A stretch of DNA of 64,000 bases, from positions 1-64,000 of the forward strand of contig JAKFEW010000090.1 in assembly GCA_036675505.1 (NCBI GenBank). The letters run 5' to 3'. The position numbers and the translations under genes were made by a program. The notes below the pieces were generated by a model that saw only the letters and a list, made by a program, of their open reading frames with translations, searched no databases and was not told where the DNA came from. This stretch comes from JAKFEW01 sp036675505. GTDB taxonomy: Bacteria; Cyanobacteriota; Sericytochromatia; S15B-MN24; JAQBPE01. Shown here piece after piece: positions 42,734-52,001 of this stretch (the first letter of the stretch is position 1; every line of letters begins with the position of its first letter).

Positions 42734-43477
42734 TCAAGGGCGATTTGGGTTCACGACCCGCGTGACGAAGGCCCGATTGGTTCCCAGCAGCGGCCCCACG
42801 CCGATCGCCACCGCGATCGCGATGTCGTGCCCGTGGTTGCCGTCGCACAGGTTCGCGACGGCCAGGCCGCCGGCCGCGTCCAGGTAGACCACGCCGTCGC
42901 CCGCGTTGCGGCGCAGCGTGTTGTGCGCGAGCCGCGGCGTGGCGCGGCCGGCGACCCGGATGCCGGTCGCGTTCCCCTCGCACAGGTTGCCGTGCGCCTC
43001 CCCACAGGCCTCGCCGGCCCAGGCGAGCCCCGCGTCGGCATTGTCGAGCAGGATGCAGCCCTCGAGCAGGGGCGCCGCGCGGTCGGTCACGAGCACGCCT
43101 GCGCCGGCGCTGCGCTCGACGAGGCAGGCCCGGACCTCGCCGCGGGCGTCGTTCGCGAAGGTGAGCCCGGCGCTCGCGGCGTCGGCGATGCGGCAGCCCC
43201 GTAAGTCGGCCACGGTGCGCCCGACCACCCGCACGGCGCCGGTGATGGTGAGGTCCTGGAGGGCCACCAGGCCATCGCCCGCGAGGGTGAGGCCTGAGAC
43301 GACGAGGCTGGCGTCCCCCGCGCCGACGAGCGTGAGCGGGCGGCGGACGGTGATCCCGCCGGGCCCGGCGTGAAGGCCGGGACCGAGCAAGAGGACGGCA
43401 CCCGGTGGCGCGGCCGCGATGGCGCCTGCGAGATCGTCACCGGGCATCAGGGTGGTCTGGGCGAGCTGGGTGGACAT
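42734..43477 (-). CDS. Right-handed beta-helix protein (short)
   Basis: 247 residues without a signal peptide. PbH1-type repeats (LRGCRIADAASAGLTFANDA, VRACLVERSAGAGVLVTDRA, LEGCILLDNADAGLAWAGEA, HNTLRRNAGDGVVYLDAA) form a parallel beta-helix like pectate lyase/NosD. No pectinase catalytic residues are evident. GAGGAGG precedes the ATG. It is preceded by the longer beta-helix gene with a 21-bp gap, so the two are likely co-transcribed; the N-terminal pattern MPGDDLAGAIAAAPPGAVL is shared. Confidence 0.85.
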   Translation of the reverse strand: MSTQLAQTTLMPGDDLAGAIAAAPPGAVLLLGPGLHAGPGGITVRRPLTLVGAGDASLVVSGLTLAGDGLVALQDLTITGAVRVVGRTVADLRGCRIADAASAGLTFANDARGEVRACLVERSAGAGVLVTDRAAPLLEGCILLDNADAGLAWAGEACGEAHGNLCEGNATGIRVAGRATPRLAHNTLRRNAGDGVVYLDAAGGLAVANLCDGNHGHDIAIAVAIGVGPLLGTNRAFVTRVVNPNRP

Positions 43478-43498
43478 ACGACCTCCTCGTTCTGGGCG

Positions 43499-45154
43499 TT
43501 ACCGGCGCTCCCACGCCACTTCCGCGCGGTTTTCCTCAAGCCGCGGCCGGGCCGCGCGGGCGACATACAGCTGTGGCGCCGCGTTCGCCGCGCAGTCGTT
43601 CCCCCGCGCCGCGCCGCCGGCCTCTTCCAGGAACGTCATGCCGGCTTCGCCGTTGCCGGCCAGCCGGTTGGCCTCCAGGATCGGCGCCGCCTGGTCGCGC
43701 ACGGCGATCCCCGCCTTGCCGTTGCCGGTCCCGACGTTGCCATGCGCGATCCCCTCCGCATGCCCGAAGTAGGCGATGCCGCGCCAGCGGTTCGCCTCGG
43801 CCAGGTTCTCGAGCAGCGTCGGCTGGGCCTCGTCCTGGATCTCGATGCCGTTGGCCTCGTTGCGCACGCAACGGTTCGCGCGCGCCGTGCCGCCGGCCGC
43901 GCCGAGGTAGGCGAGCCCGCTGCCCCGGTTCTCACAGGCGGCGTTGGCCTCGAGCAGCGGCCAGGCCTGGTCGCGCACGACGATGCCCGAAAGCGAATTG
44001 GCCGTTACCTCGCAGCCGCGCGCCTCGCCGGCGGCCTGCCGCTGGAACACGATCCCGCTCCAGCCGTTGGCGCTCGCCTCGAGGGCGATCAGCGTCGGGC
44101 GCGCCTTGCCGCCCACCACCACGCCGTTGCGCAGGTTCGCGACGCAGGCGTTGCGCTCGGCCCGCCCGCCGGCGTGATCCTCGTAAACGAGGCCGTCGCC
44201 GTTCTCGCGGCAGCGGTTGCCGGTGAGCGCCGGCACGGCCTCGCCGGCCACCCGCACCCCCGCCTCGCGGTTGCGGACGCAGGCGTTGTCGTCGGCGGTG
44301 CCGCCGGCCTCACCGTCATAGGACAGGCCCGCGCCGCCGTTGGCGAGCAACTGGTTGGCGATGATCGCGGGCCTCGCCGCGTCGCGCACGGCGATGCCCG
44401 CACGCTCGTTGGCCTCGCAGCGATTGCCGCGCGCCTCACCGCCCGCGCGGCCGGCGAAGGCCAGGCCGTGCAGCCAGTTGCGCGCGAGCACGTTGCGTTC
44501 GAGCTCGGGCGCCGCCTCATCGCGCACGCAGAGCCCCGAGAGCGTGTTGCCCTCGCAGGTCGTGCCGCCCACCCGGCCGCCTGCGCGGGCCGCGAACACC
44601 GCGCCGCAGCCGTCGTTGGCGCGCAGCTGGCTGTCTTGCAGGTCGAGCCCGGCGTCGCCCGCCGCGTGGACGCCGTGGCCGGCGTTGCCGTCGATCTCGC
44701 AGCCGAAGAGGCCGGCCCGCGCCCCGCCCACCAGGCGCACGCCGCAGCCGCCCGGCCCGTCCGCGCTCGCGCCGGCCGCCCGCCGGGCGCCTCGGATCGC
44801 GCAGGCCTCGAGCGTGGCCTGGCCGGCGACCAGGAGCACGTCCGCCGCCCAATCCCCCGCACGCAGGAAGGCGACGCCCTGGGCGTGCAAGTGCCCGCCT
44901 TCGGGCACGAAGACCACGGCATCCGGTCCGGGGCCCACGATGCGCGTGTGGTTGCGGCCCGCGCCGCGCACCGTCACGCCGCGCGGAATCCGCAAGGTCT
45001 GGTCGAGGCCGTAGTCGCCGGCCGCCAGCTGCAGCACGGCGCCTTCCGGGGCGGCGGCGATCGCCGCCGCGAGGTCGTCACCGGGGGTCAGGCACACCTC
45101 GCCGCCGCGGGGGGCGTGCCCCCGGGGCGGGCGTCCGCTCGTCGTCATGGTCAT
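43499..45154 (-). CDS. Right-handed beta-helix protein (long)
   Basis: 551 residues; shares the N-terminal LTPGDDLAAAIAAAPEGAVL element with the downstream paralogue. Nearly the whole chain is tandem PbH1-type coils of ~23 residues (LEACAIRG..., ARNWLHGLAFAGRAGGEARGN, EANERAGIAVRDAARPAIIAN), about 20 copies. Start ATG 45154 (or 45148) follows AGGAAGGGG. No signal peptide, so it is either cytoplasmic or exported by another route. Such coils can be surface, polysaccharide-binding or scaffold proteins. Confidence 0.85.
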   Translation of the reverse strand: MTMTTSGRPPRGHAPRGGEVCLTPGDDLAAAIAAAPEGAVLQLAAGDYGLDQTLRIPRGVTVRGAGRNHTRIVGPGPDAVVFVPEGGHLHAQGVAFLRAGDWAADVLLVAGQATLEACAIRGARRAAGASADGPGGCGVRLVGGARAGLFGCEIDGNAGHGVHAAGDAGLDLQDSQLRANDGCGAVFAARAGGRVGGTTCEGNTLSGLCVRDEAAPELERNVLARNWLHGLAFAGRAGGEARGNRCEANERAGIAVRDAARPAIIANQLLANGGAGLSYDGEAGGTADDNACVRNREAGVRVAGEAVPALTGNRCRENGDGLVYEDHAGGRAERNACVANLRNGVVVGGKARPTLIALEASANGWSGIVFQRQAAGEARGCEVTANSLSGIVVRDQAWPLLEANAACENRGSGLAYLGAAGGTARANRCVRNEANGIEIQDEAQPTLLENLAEANRWRGIAYFGHAEGIAHGNVGTGNGKAGIAVRDQAAPILEANRLAGNGEAGMTFLEEAGGAARGNDCAANAAPQLYVARAARPRLEENRAEVAWERR

Positions 45155-45331
45155 GGCCCCTTCCTTTCGTTCCGTTCGATCCGATCCCGCTCCCAGCGTA
45201 GGGGGTCGCGGGTGGCTGCCGCGATGACGGCGGGTCCGGCGGGATCGGGAGACTCCTCACGGGCGGAACCCGATGGCGATCACATGCCGGGCGACGGTTC
45301 GTCACATCGGGTACAAGACGACTACCAACGT

Positions 45332-45784
45332 ATGCGCGCAGCCTTGCCCCTCTTCCTCCTCCTCGCCGCCTGCCAGGCTCCGCCCGCGCCGGCCCCGGCG
45401 CCGTCGGCGGGCCCCACGCCCGGCGCGATCCGGTTCTCCACCGCCGCCGTGGGGCCGACCTCCCTCACAGGCGGCGCCGTGGTCGTCGATCCAGGCGTGC
45501 TCTGCCCCGCCGGCACCCTCCGCATCGTCGGCGCGGGCCTGCCGCCGGGCCGGGTCGGCATCATGCTCTCGCCGCCGGGCCAGGCCGACGCCGACCCGCC
45601 TGAAATCCGGCCGGACGGCTCCTTCGATCGCACGCTTCCCTTCCCGAGTCTGCCCCCGGGCACCCAGCGCCTGGAGGTCGTTGTCACCCTCGGCGAGGCC
45701 CGGGCGGTCGTGCCGCTCGCCGTCTGCACCCCGGCCTCGCCGGTGCCCGGGCTGGTCCTGACCGGCGTGCGCGTGGTCCAATGA
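45332..45784 (+). CDS. Small lipoprotein, unknown
   Basis: 150 residues with a lipobox (LPLFLLLAAC, Cys ~14), a Pro/Ala-rich stretch, and a small beta-rich domain with two Cys (GVLCPAGTLRIVGAGLPPGR and VCTPASPV) that may form a disulfide. A GGGTACAAG box lies upstream, without a clear SD. It is followed 4 bp later by the monooxygenase gene. Function unknown. Confidence 0.7.
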   Translation: MRAALPLFLLLAACQAPPAPAPAPSAGPTPGAIRFSTAAVGPTSLTGGAVVVDPGVLCPAGTLRIVGAGLPPGRVGIMLSPPGQADADPPEIRPDGSFDRTLPFPSLPPGTQRLEVVVTLGEARAVVPLAVCTPASPVPGLVLTGVRVVQ

Positions 45785-45788
45785 GCCC

Positions 45789-46823
45789 ATGACCGCCATG
45801 AATCCGCACGTCCAGACCTTCCTCGACCATGCCCGCATCCGCGTCCCGCTGCTGTGCGGCGCGATGTATCCTTGCTCGAACCCCGAGCTGGTCGCGGCCG
45901 TCTCCGACGCCGGCGCGATGGGCATCATCCAGCCCGTGTCGCTGGTCTTCGCGCACGGCCATGAATACCGGGCCGGCTTGCGGCGGATCAAGGAATTGAC
46001 CGACCAGCCGGTCGGCATGAACGTGATCGTCGAGAAGTCCTCCAAGGCTTACGAGAAGCGCATGCGCGAGTGGGTCGACATCGCGCTCGCCGAGGGCGTG
46101 CGGTTCTTCGTCACCTCGCTCGGCGACCCGCGCTGGGTGGTCGAGGCGGCCCACGCGGCGGGCGGCGTGGTCTACCACGACGTCACGGAGCGCAGGTGGG
46201 CCGAGAAAGCGATGTCGAGCGACGTCGACGGGCTGATCGCGGTCAACGACCGCGCCGGCGGCCACGCGGGCGGCAAGACGCCCGAGCAGCTCATCGCCGA
46301 GCTCGGCGACCTCGGCGTGCCCGTGCTCTGCGCGGGCGGCATCGGCGACGAGGACGGCTTCGTGCGCGCCCTCGGGCTCGGCTACGCCGGCGTGCAGCTC
46401 GGCACGCGCTTCATCGCGACCGACGAGTGCCGCGCCCATGGCGACTACAAGAACGCGATCGTGGGCGCGAAGGCCGACGACATCGTGCTCACCGACCGCA
46501 TCTCGGGCGTGCCGGTGGCCGTGATCGCGACGGATTACATCAAGCGCACCGGCACCAAGGCCGGCCCGCTCGCCCGCCGCCTGTTGAAGGGCCGCAAGAC
46601 CAAGCACTGGATGCGCACGTATTACACCCTGCTCGCGGTCTGGCAGCTCAAGCATGCGTCGCTGCAGGGCGCCTCGTACAAGGACTACTGGCAGGCCGGC
46701 AAGAGCGTCGACGGCATCGACGGCGTGGAGCCCGCCGGCGACATCGTCCGGCGCTTCGCGAGAGCCGCCGGCTTCGAGCCGACCCCTGCTCGAACCGTTG
46801 CGGAGCCCGGCACGGCGGGTTGA
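45789..46823 (+). CDS. Nitronate monooxygenase family FMN enzyme
   Basis: 344 residues with an FMN-binding TIM barrel: PLLCGAMYPCSNPELVAAVSDAGAMGIIQ at the N terminus, AVNDRAGGHAGGKTPEQL (catalytic His region), VLCAGGIGDEDGFVRALGLGYAGVQLGTRFIA (phosphate-binding). The family covers nitronate monooxygenases, 2-nitropropane dioxygenases and FabK-type enoyl-ACP reductases. It could detoxify nitronates or reduce enoyl-ACP; the C-terminal extension (KTKHWMRTYYTLLAVWQLKH) does not decide this. It is transcribed with the small lipoprotein. Confidence 0.9.
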   Translation: MTAMNPHVQTFLDHARIRVPLLCGAMYPCSNPELVAAVSDAGAMGIIQPVSLVFAHGHEYRAGLRRIKELTDQPVGMNVIVEKSSKAYEKRMREWVDIALAEGVRFFVTSLGDPRWVVEAAHAAGGVVYHDVTERRWAEKAMSSDVDGLIAVNDRAGGHAGGKTPEQLIAELGDLGVPVLCAGGIGDEDGFVRALGLGYAGVQLGTRFIATDECRAHGDYKNAIVGAKADDIVLTDRISGVPVAVIATDYIKRTGTKAGPLARRLLKGRKTKHWMRTYYTLLAVWQLKHASLQGASYKDYWQAGKSVDGIDGVEPAGDIVRRFARAAGFEPTPARTVAEPGTAG

Positions 46824-46865
46824 TGCTAATATAGACAGCTTTTCGCCCCCGTCCGGAGACCCCCG

Positions 46866-48008
46866 ATGCGTCGATTCGTCACAGCCTGTGCGCTCGTCTG
46901 CGCGACCGCCACCCCCGCCGTCGCCGGCCCTCTCTCCAAGACCGACGTCTTCGCTGGGCCCACAGGCTTCGCCCACGCCGTGGCCGAAGGCGCCCGCTTC
47001 GACGACCGCCTCGGCGGCTTCCGCCTGCAGGACGACCCCGCCGGCGGCTTCGCCCGTTCGGGCTCGTTCACGCTGCCGAGCCTGCGCTACTTCGCCGGCT
47101 TCGACCGCGTGGTGCCTTCCTGGAACGCCGACTGCCCGGCCGGCACCTTCGTGGTCGTCGAGCTCGGCACGAGCCCGGACGGCGGCAAGACCTGGTCGAA
47201 GTGGATCGAGGCGGCGCGCTGGGGCGATCGCGAGACGATCAAGTTCCAGCCCGCTGGCGAGGTCGTGAAGGCCGACGGCGAAGTGCGCATGAACGAGGAC
47301 ACGCTCGAGCTCAAGCAGAAGGCCGACCGCCTGCGCGTGCGCGTCACGCTGCGCACCGAGCGCCCGGCGGTCACCCCGCTCGTCACGCTGGTGGGCATGG
47401 CGGTGGCCGACAAAGGCCAGGATGTCGGCGCCGACGATACGCCCGGGCCGGCCTGGGGCAAGGAAGTGAAGACCGAGTTCCGCTCGCAGGGCTGGGAACA
47501 ATCAGACATGTCATACCGCCTGTGCGGCCCGACGTCCACCACGATGGCGCTCACGGCCCATGGCCTGGCCCTGCCCACCGCCGACGTCGCCCGCGCCTGC
47601 TGGGACGACGCGAACGGCATCTACGGCAACTGGCCCTTCATCGCCGCCGGCGCGAGCGATCTCATGCGCCGTCATGCCGACCACCTCCCTGCGAAGAGCG
47701 GCTACCGCAAGGCCTTCCGCTCGTGGGTCGCCTGGCCCGCCGACTGGAAGTACGTCGAACAGGAGGTGCTCACAGGCCACCCGGTGGTCGTGAGCATCCG
47801 CTTCGGCAAGGGTGAGCTCAAGGGCTCGCCGACCATCGCCTCCGATGGCCACCTGATCCTGGTCAAAGGCTTCACCAGGGACGGTGATCCGATCGTCCAT
47901 GATCCGGCGTTCCGCGCCGCGTCCAAGGGGCGCGTCGTCTACGACCGGCAGGAGCTCCACCGCGCCCGCCACGGTGGCCCCGTGATCGTCTTCCACCCAT
48001 TCGAGTAG
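46866..48008 (+). CDS. Secreted C39-like cysteine peptidase domain protein
   Basis: 380 residues; signal peptide ending TPAVA|GPLS. The first half is a beta-rich domain (residues ~25-190). The second is a peptidase C39-like (Peptidase_C39_2) domain with C220 in YRLCGPTSTTMAL, H329 in SDGHLILVKGF and D346 in VHDPAF, the papain-like triad. It may cleave or bind peptides outside the cell. A TAATATAGAC box and CCGGAG precede the ATG. The stop is 4 bp before the spermidine-synthase-like gene, suggesting one operon. Confidence 0.85.
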   Translation: MRRFVTACALVCATATPAVAGPLSKTDVFAGPTGFAHAVAEGARFDDRLGGFRLQDDPAGGFARSGSFTLPSLRYFAGFDRVVPSWNADCPAGTFVVVELGTSPDGGKTWSKWIEAARWGDRETIKFQPAGEVVKADGEVRMNEDTLELKQKADRLRVRVTLRTERPAVTPLVTLVGMAVADKGQDVGADDTPGPAWGKEVKTEFRSQGWEQSDMSYRLCGPTSTTMALTAHGLALPTADVARACWDDANGIYGNWPFIAAGASDLMRRHADHLPAKSGYRKAFRSWVAWPADWKYVEQEVLTGHPVVVSIRFGKGELKGSPTIASDGHLILVKGFTRDGDPIVHDPAFRAASKGRVVYDRQELHRARHGGPVIVFHPFE

Positions 48009-48012
48009 GTCC

Positions 48013-51000
48013 ATGAACGAGCCCACCGTCCCCGAGCCGCCCACCGTCCCCGAGCCGCCCACCGTCCCCGAGCCGCCCACCGTCCCCGCGACGCCGAACG
48101 CCAGCGAACCCCCGGCCGCCTCCGCGCCGGTCGACGTCGCGCCGCCGCTGCCGGCGGCGACCGCCGAGACGGTGGCCGCCGCGCGGCCCTGGATCCCGCT
48201 GCTCTTCGTGCTTTCGGGCGCCGCCGGGCTGCTCTACGAGGTGCTCTGGTCCAAGTACCTGGGCTTCTTGCTCGGCAACGCCGCGCACGCCAACGCCATC
48301 GTCCTCGGCACCTTCCTCGGCGGCCTCGCGCTGGGCAGCGTGCTGCTCGGGCGCTTCGCGGACCGCGTGCCGAACCAGCTCTACCTGTACGCGTGGCTGG
48401 AGATGGGCGTCGCGCTGCTCGCCGGCCTGACGCCCACGGCTTTCAGCTCGATCGAGGCGGTGGTCGGCGGCTTCGGCCCGGTCGGCCGGGTGCTGCTCGC
48501 GGCGGCCGTGCTGCTGCCCCCCACCCTCCTGATGGGCGGCTCGCTCCCGGCGCTGAGTCGCTTCCTCACGCGCGAGATCGTGACCGTACAGAGCCACGTG
48601 GCGCGGCTCTACTTCCTCAACAGCGCGGGCGCCGTGATCGGCGCCCTGGCGGCGGGCTTCTGGCTCGTGCCGCGGCTCGGCCTGGACGGCGCCGTGTACG
48701 TCGGGGCCTTCACGAACGTGGCCATCGGGTTGCTCGCCATGTACCTTTCCAAACAGGGACTCGCCCCGGCGCTACAAAATCTGGCCGCGGCGCCGCAGGG
48801 ACTCGCCCCGGCGCCACAGAATCTGGCCGCGGCGCCCGATCCGGCGGATACAGCGCCTGTGGTGGTGGCGGAGCCCGAAGAGGCGCCGCTCGAGCCCGTG
48901 AGCTCGGCGCTCCGGTGGTACGCGCTCGCGGCCGTCTTCGTCTCGGGCATCGTGGCGCTCACCTACGAGGTGGCCTGGATCCGGCTGCTGGCCCTCGTCC
49001 TCGGCTCCTCGACCTACTCGTTCACGCTGATGATCGCGGCCTTCGTGGCCGGCATCGCGCTGGGCAGCTTGCTGGTCGAGCGTGGCGTCACGCTCGGCCG
49101 CACGCCGCTCGCGCGCTTCGCGCTCGCCGAGCTCGGCGTCGCGCTCGGCGTGCTCCTCACGCTGCCGCTCTACGAGCGCCTGCCATACTGGTTCCTGCAC
49201 TTCAAGGCGATGCTCGCGCCCTCGGCCGCGGCTTTCCCGCTTTACGAGGCCGGCAAGTTCGGCTTCTGCTTCCTGCTGATGCTCGTGCCGACGGTCTTCC
49301 TCGGCATGACGCTGCCGCTCGCCACGCGTCTCGTCACGGCCCGCCGCGACGAGGTGGGCGCCAAGGTCGGCGAGATCTTCGCCGCCAACACGCTCGGCAA
49401 CGTGCTCGGCGCGGCCGTGGCCACGCTCGTGCTGCTGCCCGTGCTCGGTCTCAAGGGCACGATCGACCTCGGCGTGCTGGTGAACCTGTTGGTGGCGGCC
49501 GGCGCGGCCTGGCTCGCGACCGGCTGGCCGACCATCCGGCGCGTGGCCGTCACGGCCCTGCCGTTGCTGGTCTTCGGCCTGCAGCGCATGCTCGTGCCCG
49601 GCTTCGACATGCAGGTGCTCTCGAGCGGCGTGTTCCGCGAGAGCGTCAAGGATCTGCCGACGTCCTACGCGGCCTTCAAGGCGCGCTTCGCCGACCGCAA
49701 GGTGCTCTTCAACCGGGACGACGCGAACACCACCGTCACGGTCGTCCAGGAGAACGACAACGTCTACCTGTCGCTGAACGGCAAGGTGGACGCGAGCAGC
49801 GCCGGCGACCTCGCGACCCAGGTGCTGTCCGGCCAGCTGCCGCTGTTGTTGCACCCGAAGGCCGAGAGCATGCTCGTGATCGGCTACGGCAGCGGCATCA
49901 CGGCCGGCGCCGCGCTGACCCACCCGATCAAGCGCCTCGACCTGGCCGAAATCTCGCCGGCCGTGCTCGAGGCCGGGCGCTACTTCGCGCCCTTCAACCA
50001 CGACGTCCAGCGGGACGGCCGGTTCACCGCGCGGATGGAAGACGGCCTCGCGCTGCTGCGCCAGCCCGGCCCCACCTACGACGTGATCGTCACGGAGCCC
50101 TCGAACTCCTGGATGGCCGGGGTCGGCAACCTCTTCACGGTCGACGCGTACGCCCTGATGGCCCGGCGCCTCGCGCCGGACGGCCTGGTGGTGCAGTGGC
50201 TGCCGCTCTACGAGACCGACGACGAGACGCTGCGGCTGATCCTGCGGTCGTTCCGGGCGGTCTTCCCGCATGCCACGCTCTGGCAGACGCAGGCGCTCGA
50301 CACGATCATCGTCGGCTCGCGCACGCCGATCGACCCGGACTTCGCGGCGCTCGAGCGTCGCGCGGCCGAGCCCGGCGTGGCCGCCGAGCTGCGCCGCACG
50401 GGCATCGCGAGCCCCGCCGCGCTGCTCATGATGCAGCTCGCGACGGCCGACTCGCTCGAGGCGATGGCCCATGTCGGCGAGACCAACATGTTGAGATTCC
50501 CGCGCCTCGAATACCGCGCGCCGGTGGCGTTCTACGTCGACGAGACGGCCAACGCGCCCTACCAGACCGACGTCCGCCAACAGGCCGGCGGCGCGGCCGA
50601 TCCCGCCCACCTGCTCACGCGCTACCTCGCCTGGCGCAAGAAGCCGATCACCGGCGACGAGTTCGCCGAATACGCCGCTTACCAGGCCGAAGAGCTGCCG
50701 CTCAACGCGTACCGCGGGGTGGACGCGCAGATCCTCCGCGAATGGCGGCGGGCCTACCCGAACGACCACCGCGCCGCGATCATGGACGCGCAGCGGCTCG
50801 CGGGCAAGGGCCAGGTGGTCGAGGCGCTCGCCCTGGTCGAGCCGGTCTTGAAGAAGCGCCCGGCCGACGCGGCGATCGCGGCCTTCGCGAGCGAGCTCCA
50901 ATACACCCACGCGATGACGGGCTTCGGCTTCCTCACCACGAAGCCGCCGGCGATCAACGCGGCGATCGCCGCCACCGAGCGCGCCCTCGCGCGCAAGGGC

Positions 51001-51315
51001 GCGGACCCGGTCGGCGGCTGGAGCCGCCTGGCCGCGCTGCGTCATGTGGCGGGCGATCGCCCAGGCGAGTACGCGGCGGTCGAGAAAGCCCTGATGGCGC
51101 TGCAGGCTCGCCCGACGGCCCAGGCCGGCGCCATGAAGGTGCGTCTGCTCAGCGCGGCGGCCGCCACCGCCCTCGACGCGGGCGACCTGGCCCGCGCACG
51201 GCGCTACCTCGAGCCCGCCTGGGCGCTCGACCCGGCCGATCTCGAGCTCGGCCGCCTGGTCCGGCGCTACGACGCGGCCGAGCCGGGCCGGACCGGCGCC
51301 GCGCCGCGGCGCTAG
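48013..51315 (+). CDS. Membrane-fused spermidine-synthase-like protein
   Basis: 1100 residues. A Pro/Glu/Thr-rich N terminus has four PTVPEP repeats. Two blocks of about six TM helices follow (first opening PLLFVLSGAAGLLYEVLWSKYLGFLLG; second PLLFVL-like at ~300-500), then a methyltransferase-fold spermidine synthase-like domain with VIGYGSGITAG (AdoMet-binding), LAEISPAVLEAG, YDVIVTEPSNSWMAGVGNLF. The C terminus is helical and TPR-like. Whether it makes polyamines is unclear, as catalytic residues outside the AdoMet loop are hard to verify; related 'fused MFS/spermidine synthase' proteins are of unknown function. Confidence 0.85.
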   Translation: MNEPTVPEPPTVPEPPTVPEPPTVPATPNASEPPAASAPVDVAPPLPAATAETVAAARPWIPLLFVLSGAAGLLYEVLWSKYLGFLLGNAAHANAIVLGTFLGGLALGSVLLGRFADRVPNQLYLYAWLEMGVALLAGLTPTAFSSIEAVVGGFGPVGRVLLAAAVLLPPTLLMGGSLPALSRFLTREIVTVQSHVARLYFLNSAGAVIGALAAGFWLVPRLGLDGAVYVGAFTNVAIGLLAMYLSKQGLAPALQNLAAAPQGLAPAPQNLAAAPDPADTAPVVVAEPEEAPLEPVSSALRWYALAAVFVSGIVALTYEVAWIRLLALVLGSSTYSFTLMIAAFVAGIALGSLLVERGVTLGRTPLARFALAELGVALGVLLTLPLYERLPYWFLHFKAMLAPSAAAFPLYEAGKFGFCFLLMLVPTVFLGMTLPLATRLVTARRDEVGAKVGEIFAANTLGNVLGAAVATLVLLPVLGLKGTIDLGVLVNLLVAAGAAWLATGWPTIRRVAVTALPLLVFGLQRMLVPGFDMQVLSSGVFRESVKDLPTSYAAFKARFADRKVLFNRDDANTTVTVVQENDNVYLSLNGKVDASSAGDLATQVLSGQLPLLLHPKAESMLVIGYGSGITAGAALTHPIKRLDLAEISPAVLEAGRYFAPFNHDVQRDGRFTARMEDGLALLRQPGPTYDVIVTEPSNSWMAGVGNLFTVDAYALMARRLAPDGLVVQWLPLYETDDETLRLILRSFRAVFPHATLWQTQALDTIIVGSRTPIDPDFAALERRAAEPGVAAELRRTGIASPAALLMMQLATADSLEAMAHVGETNMLRFPRLEYRAPVAFYVDETANAPYQTDVRQQAGGAADPAHLLTRYLAWRKKPITGDEFAEYAAYQAEELPLNAYRGVDAQILREWRRAYPNDHRAAIMDAQRLAGKGQVVEALALVEPVLKKRPADAAIAAFASELQYTHAMTGFGFLTTKPPAINAAIAATERALARKGADPVGGWSRLAALRHVAGDRPGEYAAVEKALMALQARPTAQAGAMKVRLLSAAAATALDAGDLARARRYLEPAWALDPADLELGRLVRRYDAAEPGRTGAAPRR
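48022..48093 (+). repeat. Four tandem 18-bp repeats encoding PTVPEP
   Basis: Three exact units (CCCACCGTCCCCGAGCCG) plus a fourth that diverges in its last 6 bp. In frame, so copy number can vary without breaking the gene. Confidence 0.9.
48756..48839 (+). repeat. Tandem 42-bp duplication inside the spermidine-synthase-like gene
   Basis: Two adjacent copies (48756-48797, 48798-48839) encode GLAPALQNLAAAPQ and GLAPAPQNLAAAPD, with only a few base differences. They sit in the loop between the two membrane blocks. Confidence 0.85.
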
Positions 51316-51323
51316 GAGGAATC

Positions 51324-52001
51324 ATGCGCATTCTGGTCGTGGACGACGAGGTCAAGGTGGGCGGCTTCCTCAAGCGCGGGCTCGAGGAAGAGGGCCATGC
51401 CGTCGACCTCGCGCACGACGGCGAGGAGGGCCTGTCGCGCGCCCTCGCGGGCGGCTACGAGTTGCTGATCCTCGACCTGATGCTGCCGCGGCGCAACGGC
51501 CTAGAGGTCTGCCAGGCGCTGCGCCAGGCCGGCTCGGACGCCTTCATCCTGATGCTCTCGGCGCGAGGTGAGATGGCCGACCGCGTGGTCGGGCTACGCC
51601 ACGGGGCGGACGACTACCTCGCCAAGCCCTTCGCCTTCGAGGAGCTGATCGCGCGGGTGGACGCCGCGGGCCGGCGCATCCTGCAGGCGCGGCCGACGGC
51701 GCCCGCCCTGGCCTACGGCGACCTGCGCGTGGACCTCGTCGCCCGCACGGTCCTGCGCGGCGACATGCCGGTCTCGCTCACCAACCGCGAGTTCGACCTG
51801 TTGGTCTGCTTCCTGCGCCACCCCGATCGCGTGCTCGGCCGCGAGCAGCTGGCCCGCGAGGTCTGGGGCATGGACTTCGACCCGGGTACCAACGTGGTCG
51901 ACGTCTACGTGACCTACCTCCGAAAGAAGCTCGAGAAGGCCGGCTCGCGCCTGATCCACACGTTACGCGGCGAGGGCTACCGGCTGGGCGCCCACGAATG
52001 A
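51324..52001 (+). CDS. OmpR/PhoB-family response regulator
   Basis: 225 residues. Receiver domain with acidic pocket D7-D8, phospho-acceptor D51 (LLILDLMLP) and K101 (YLAKPF), then a winged-helix DNA-binding domain (LTNREFDLLVCFLRHPDRVLGREQL, VDVYVTYLRKKL, LIHTLRGEGYRLG). It activates or represses target promoters as a dimer on ~10-11-bp direct repeats. AGGAGG lies 4-5 nt before the ATG. Overlaps the kinase gene by 4 bp (ATGA). It could be the regulator of the phased repeats noted in this window, but that is a guess. Confidence 0.95.
   Translation: MRILVVDDEVKVGGFLKRGLEEEGHAVDLAHDGEEGLSRALAGGYELLILDLMLPRRNGLEVCQALRQAGSDAFILMLSARGEMADRVVGLRHGADDYLAKPFAFEELIARVDAAGRRILQARPTAPALAYGDLRVDLVARTVLRGDMPVSLTNREFDLLVCFLRHPDRVLGREQLAREVWGMDFDPGTNVVDVYVTYLRKKLEKAGSRLIHTLRGEGYRLGAHE

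Noticed and set aside
48022..48093. Short tandem repeats as a CRISPR array
   Set aside because: The units are 18 bp, adjacent without spacers, and in frame inside a gene.
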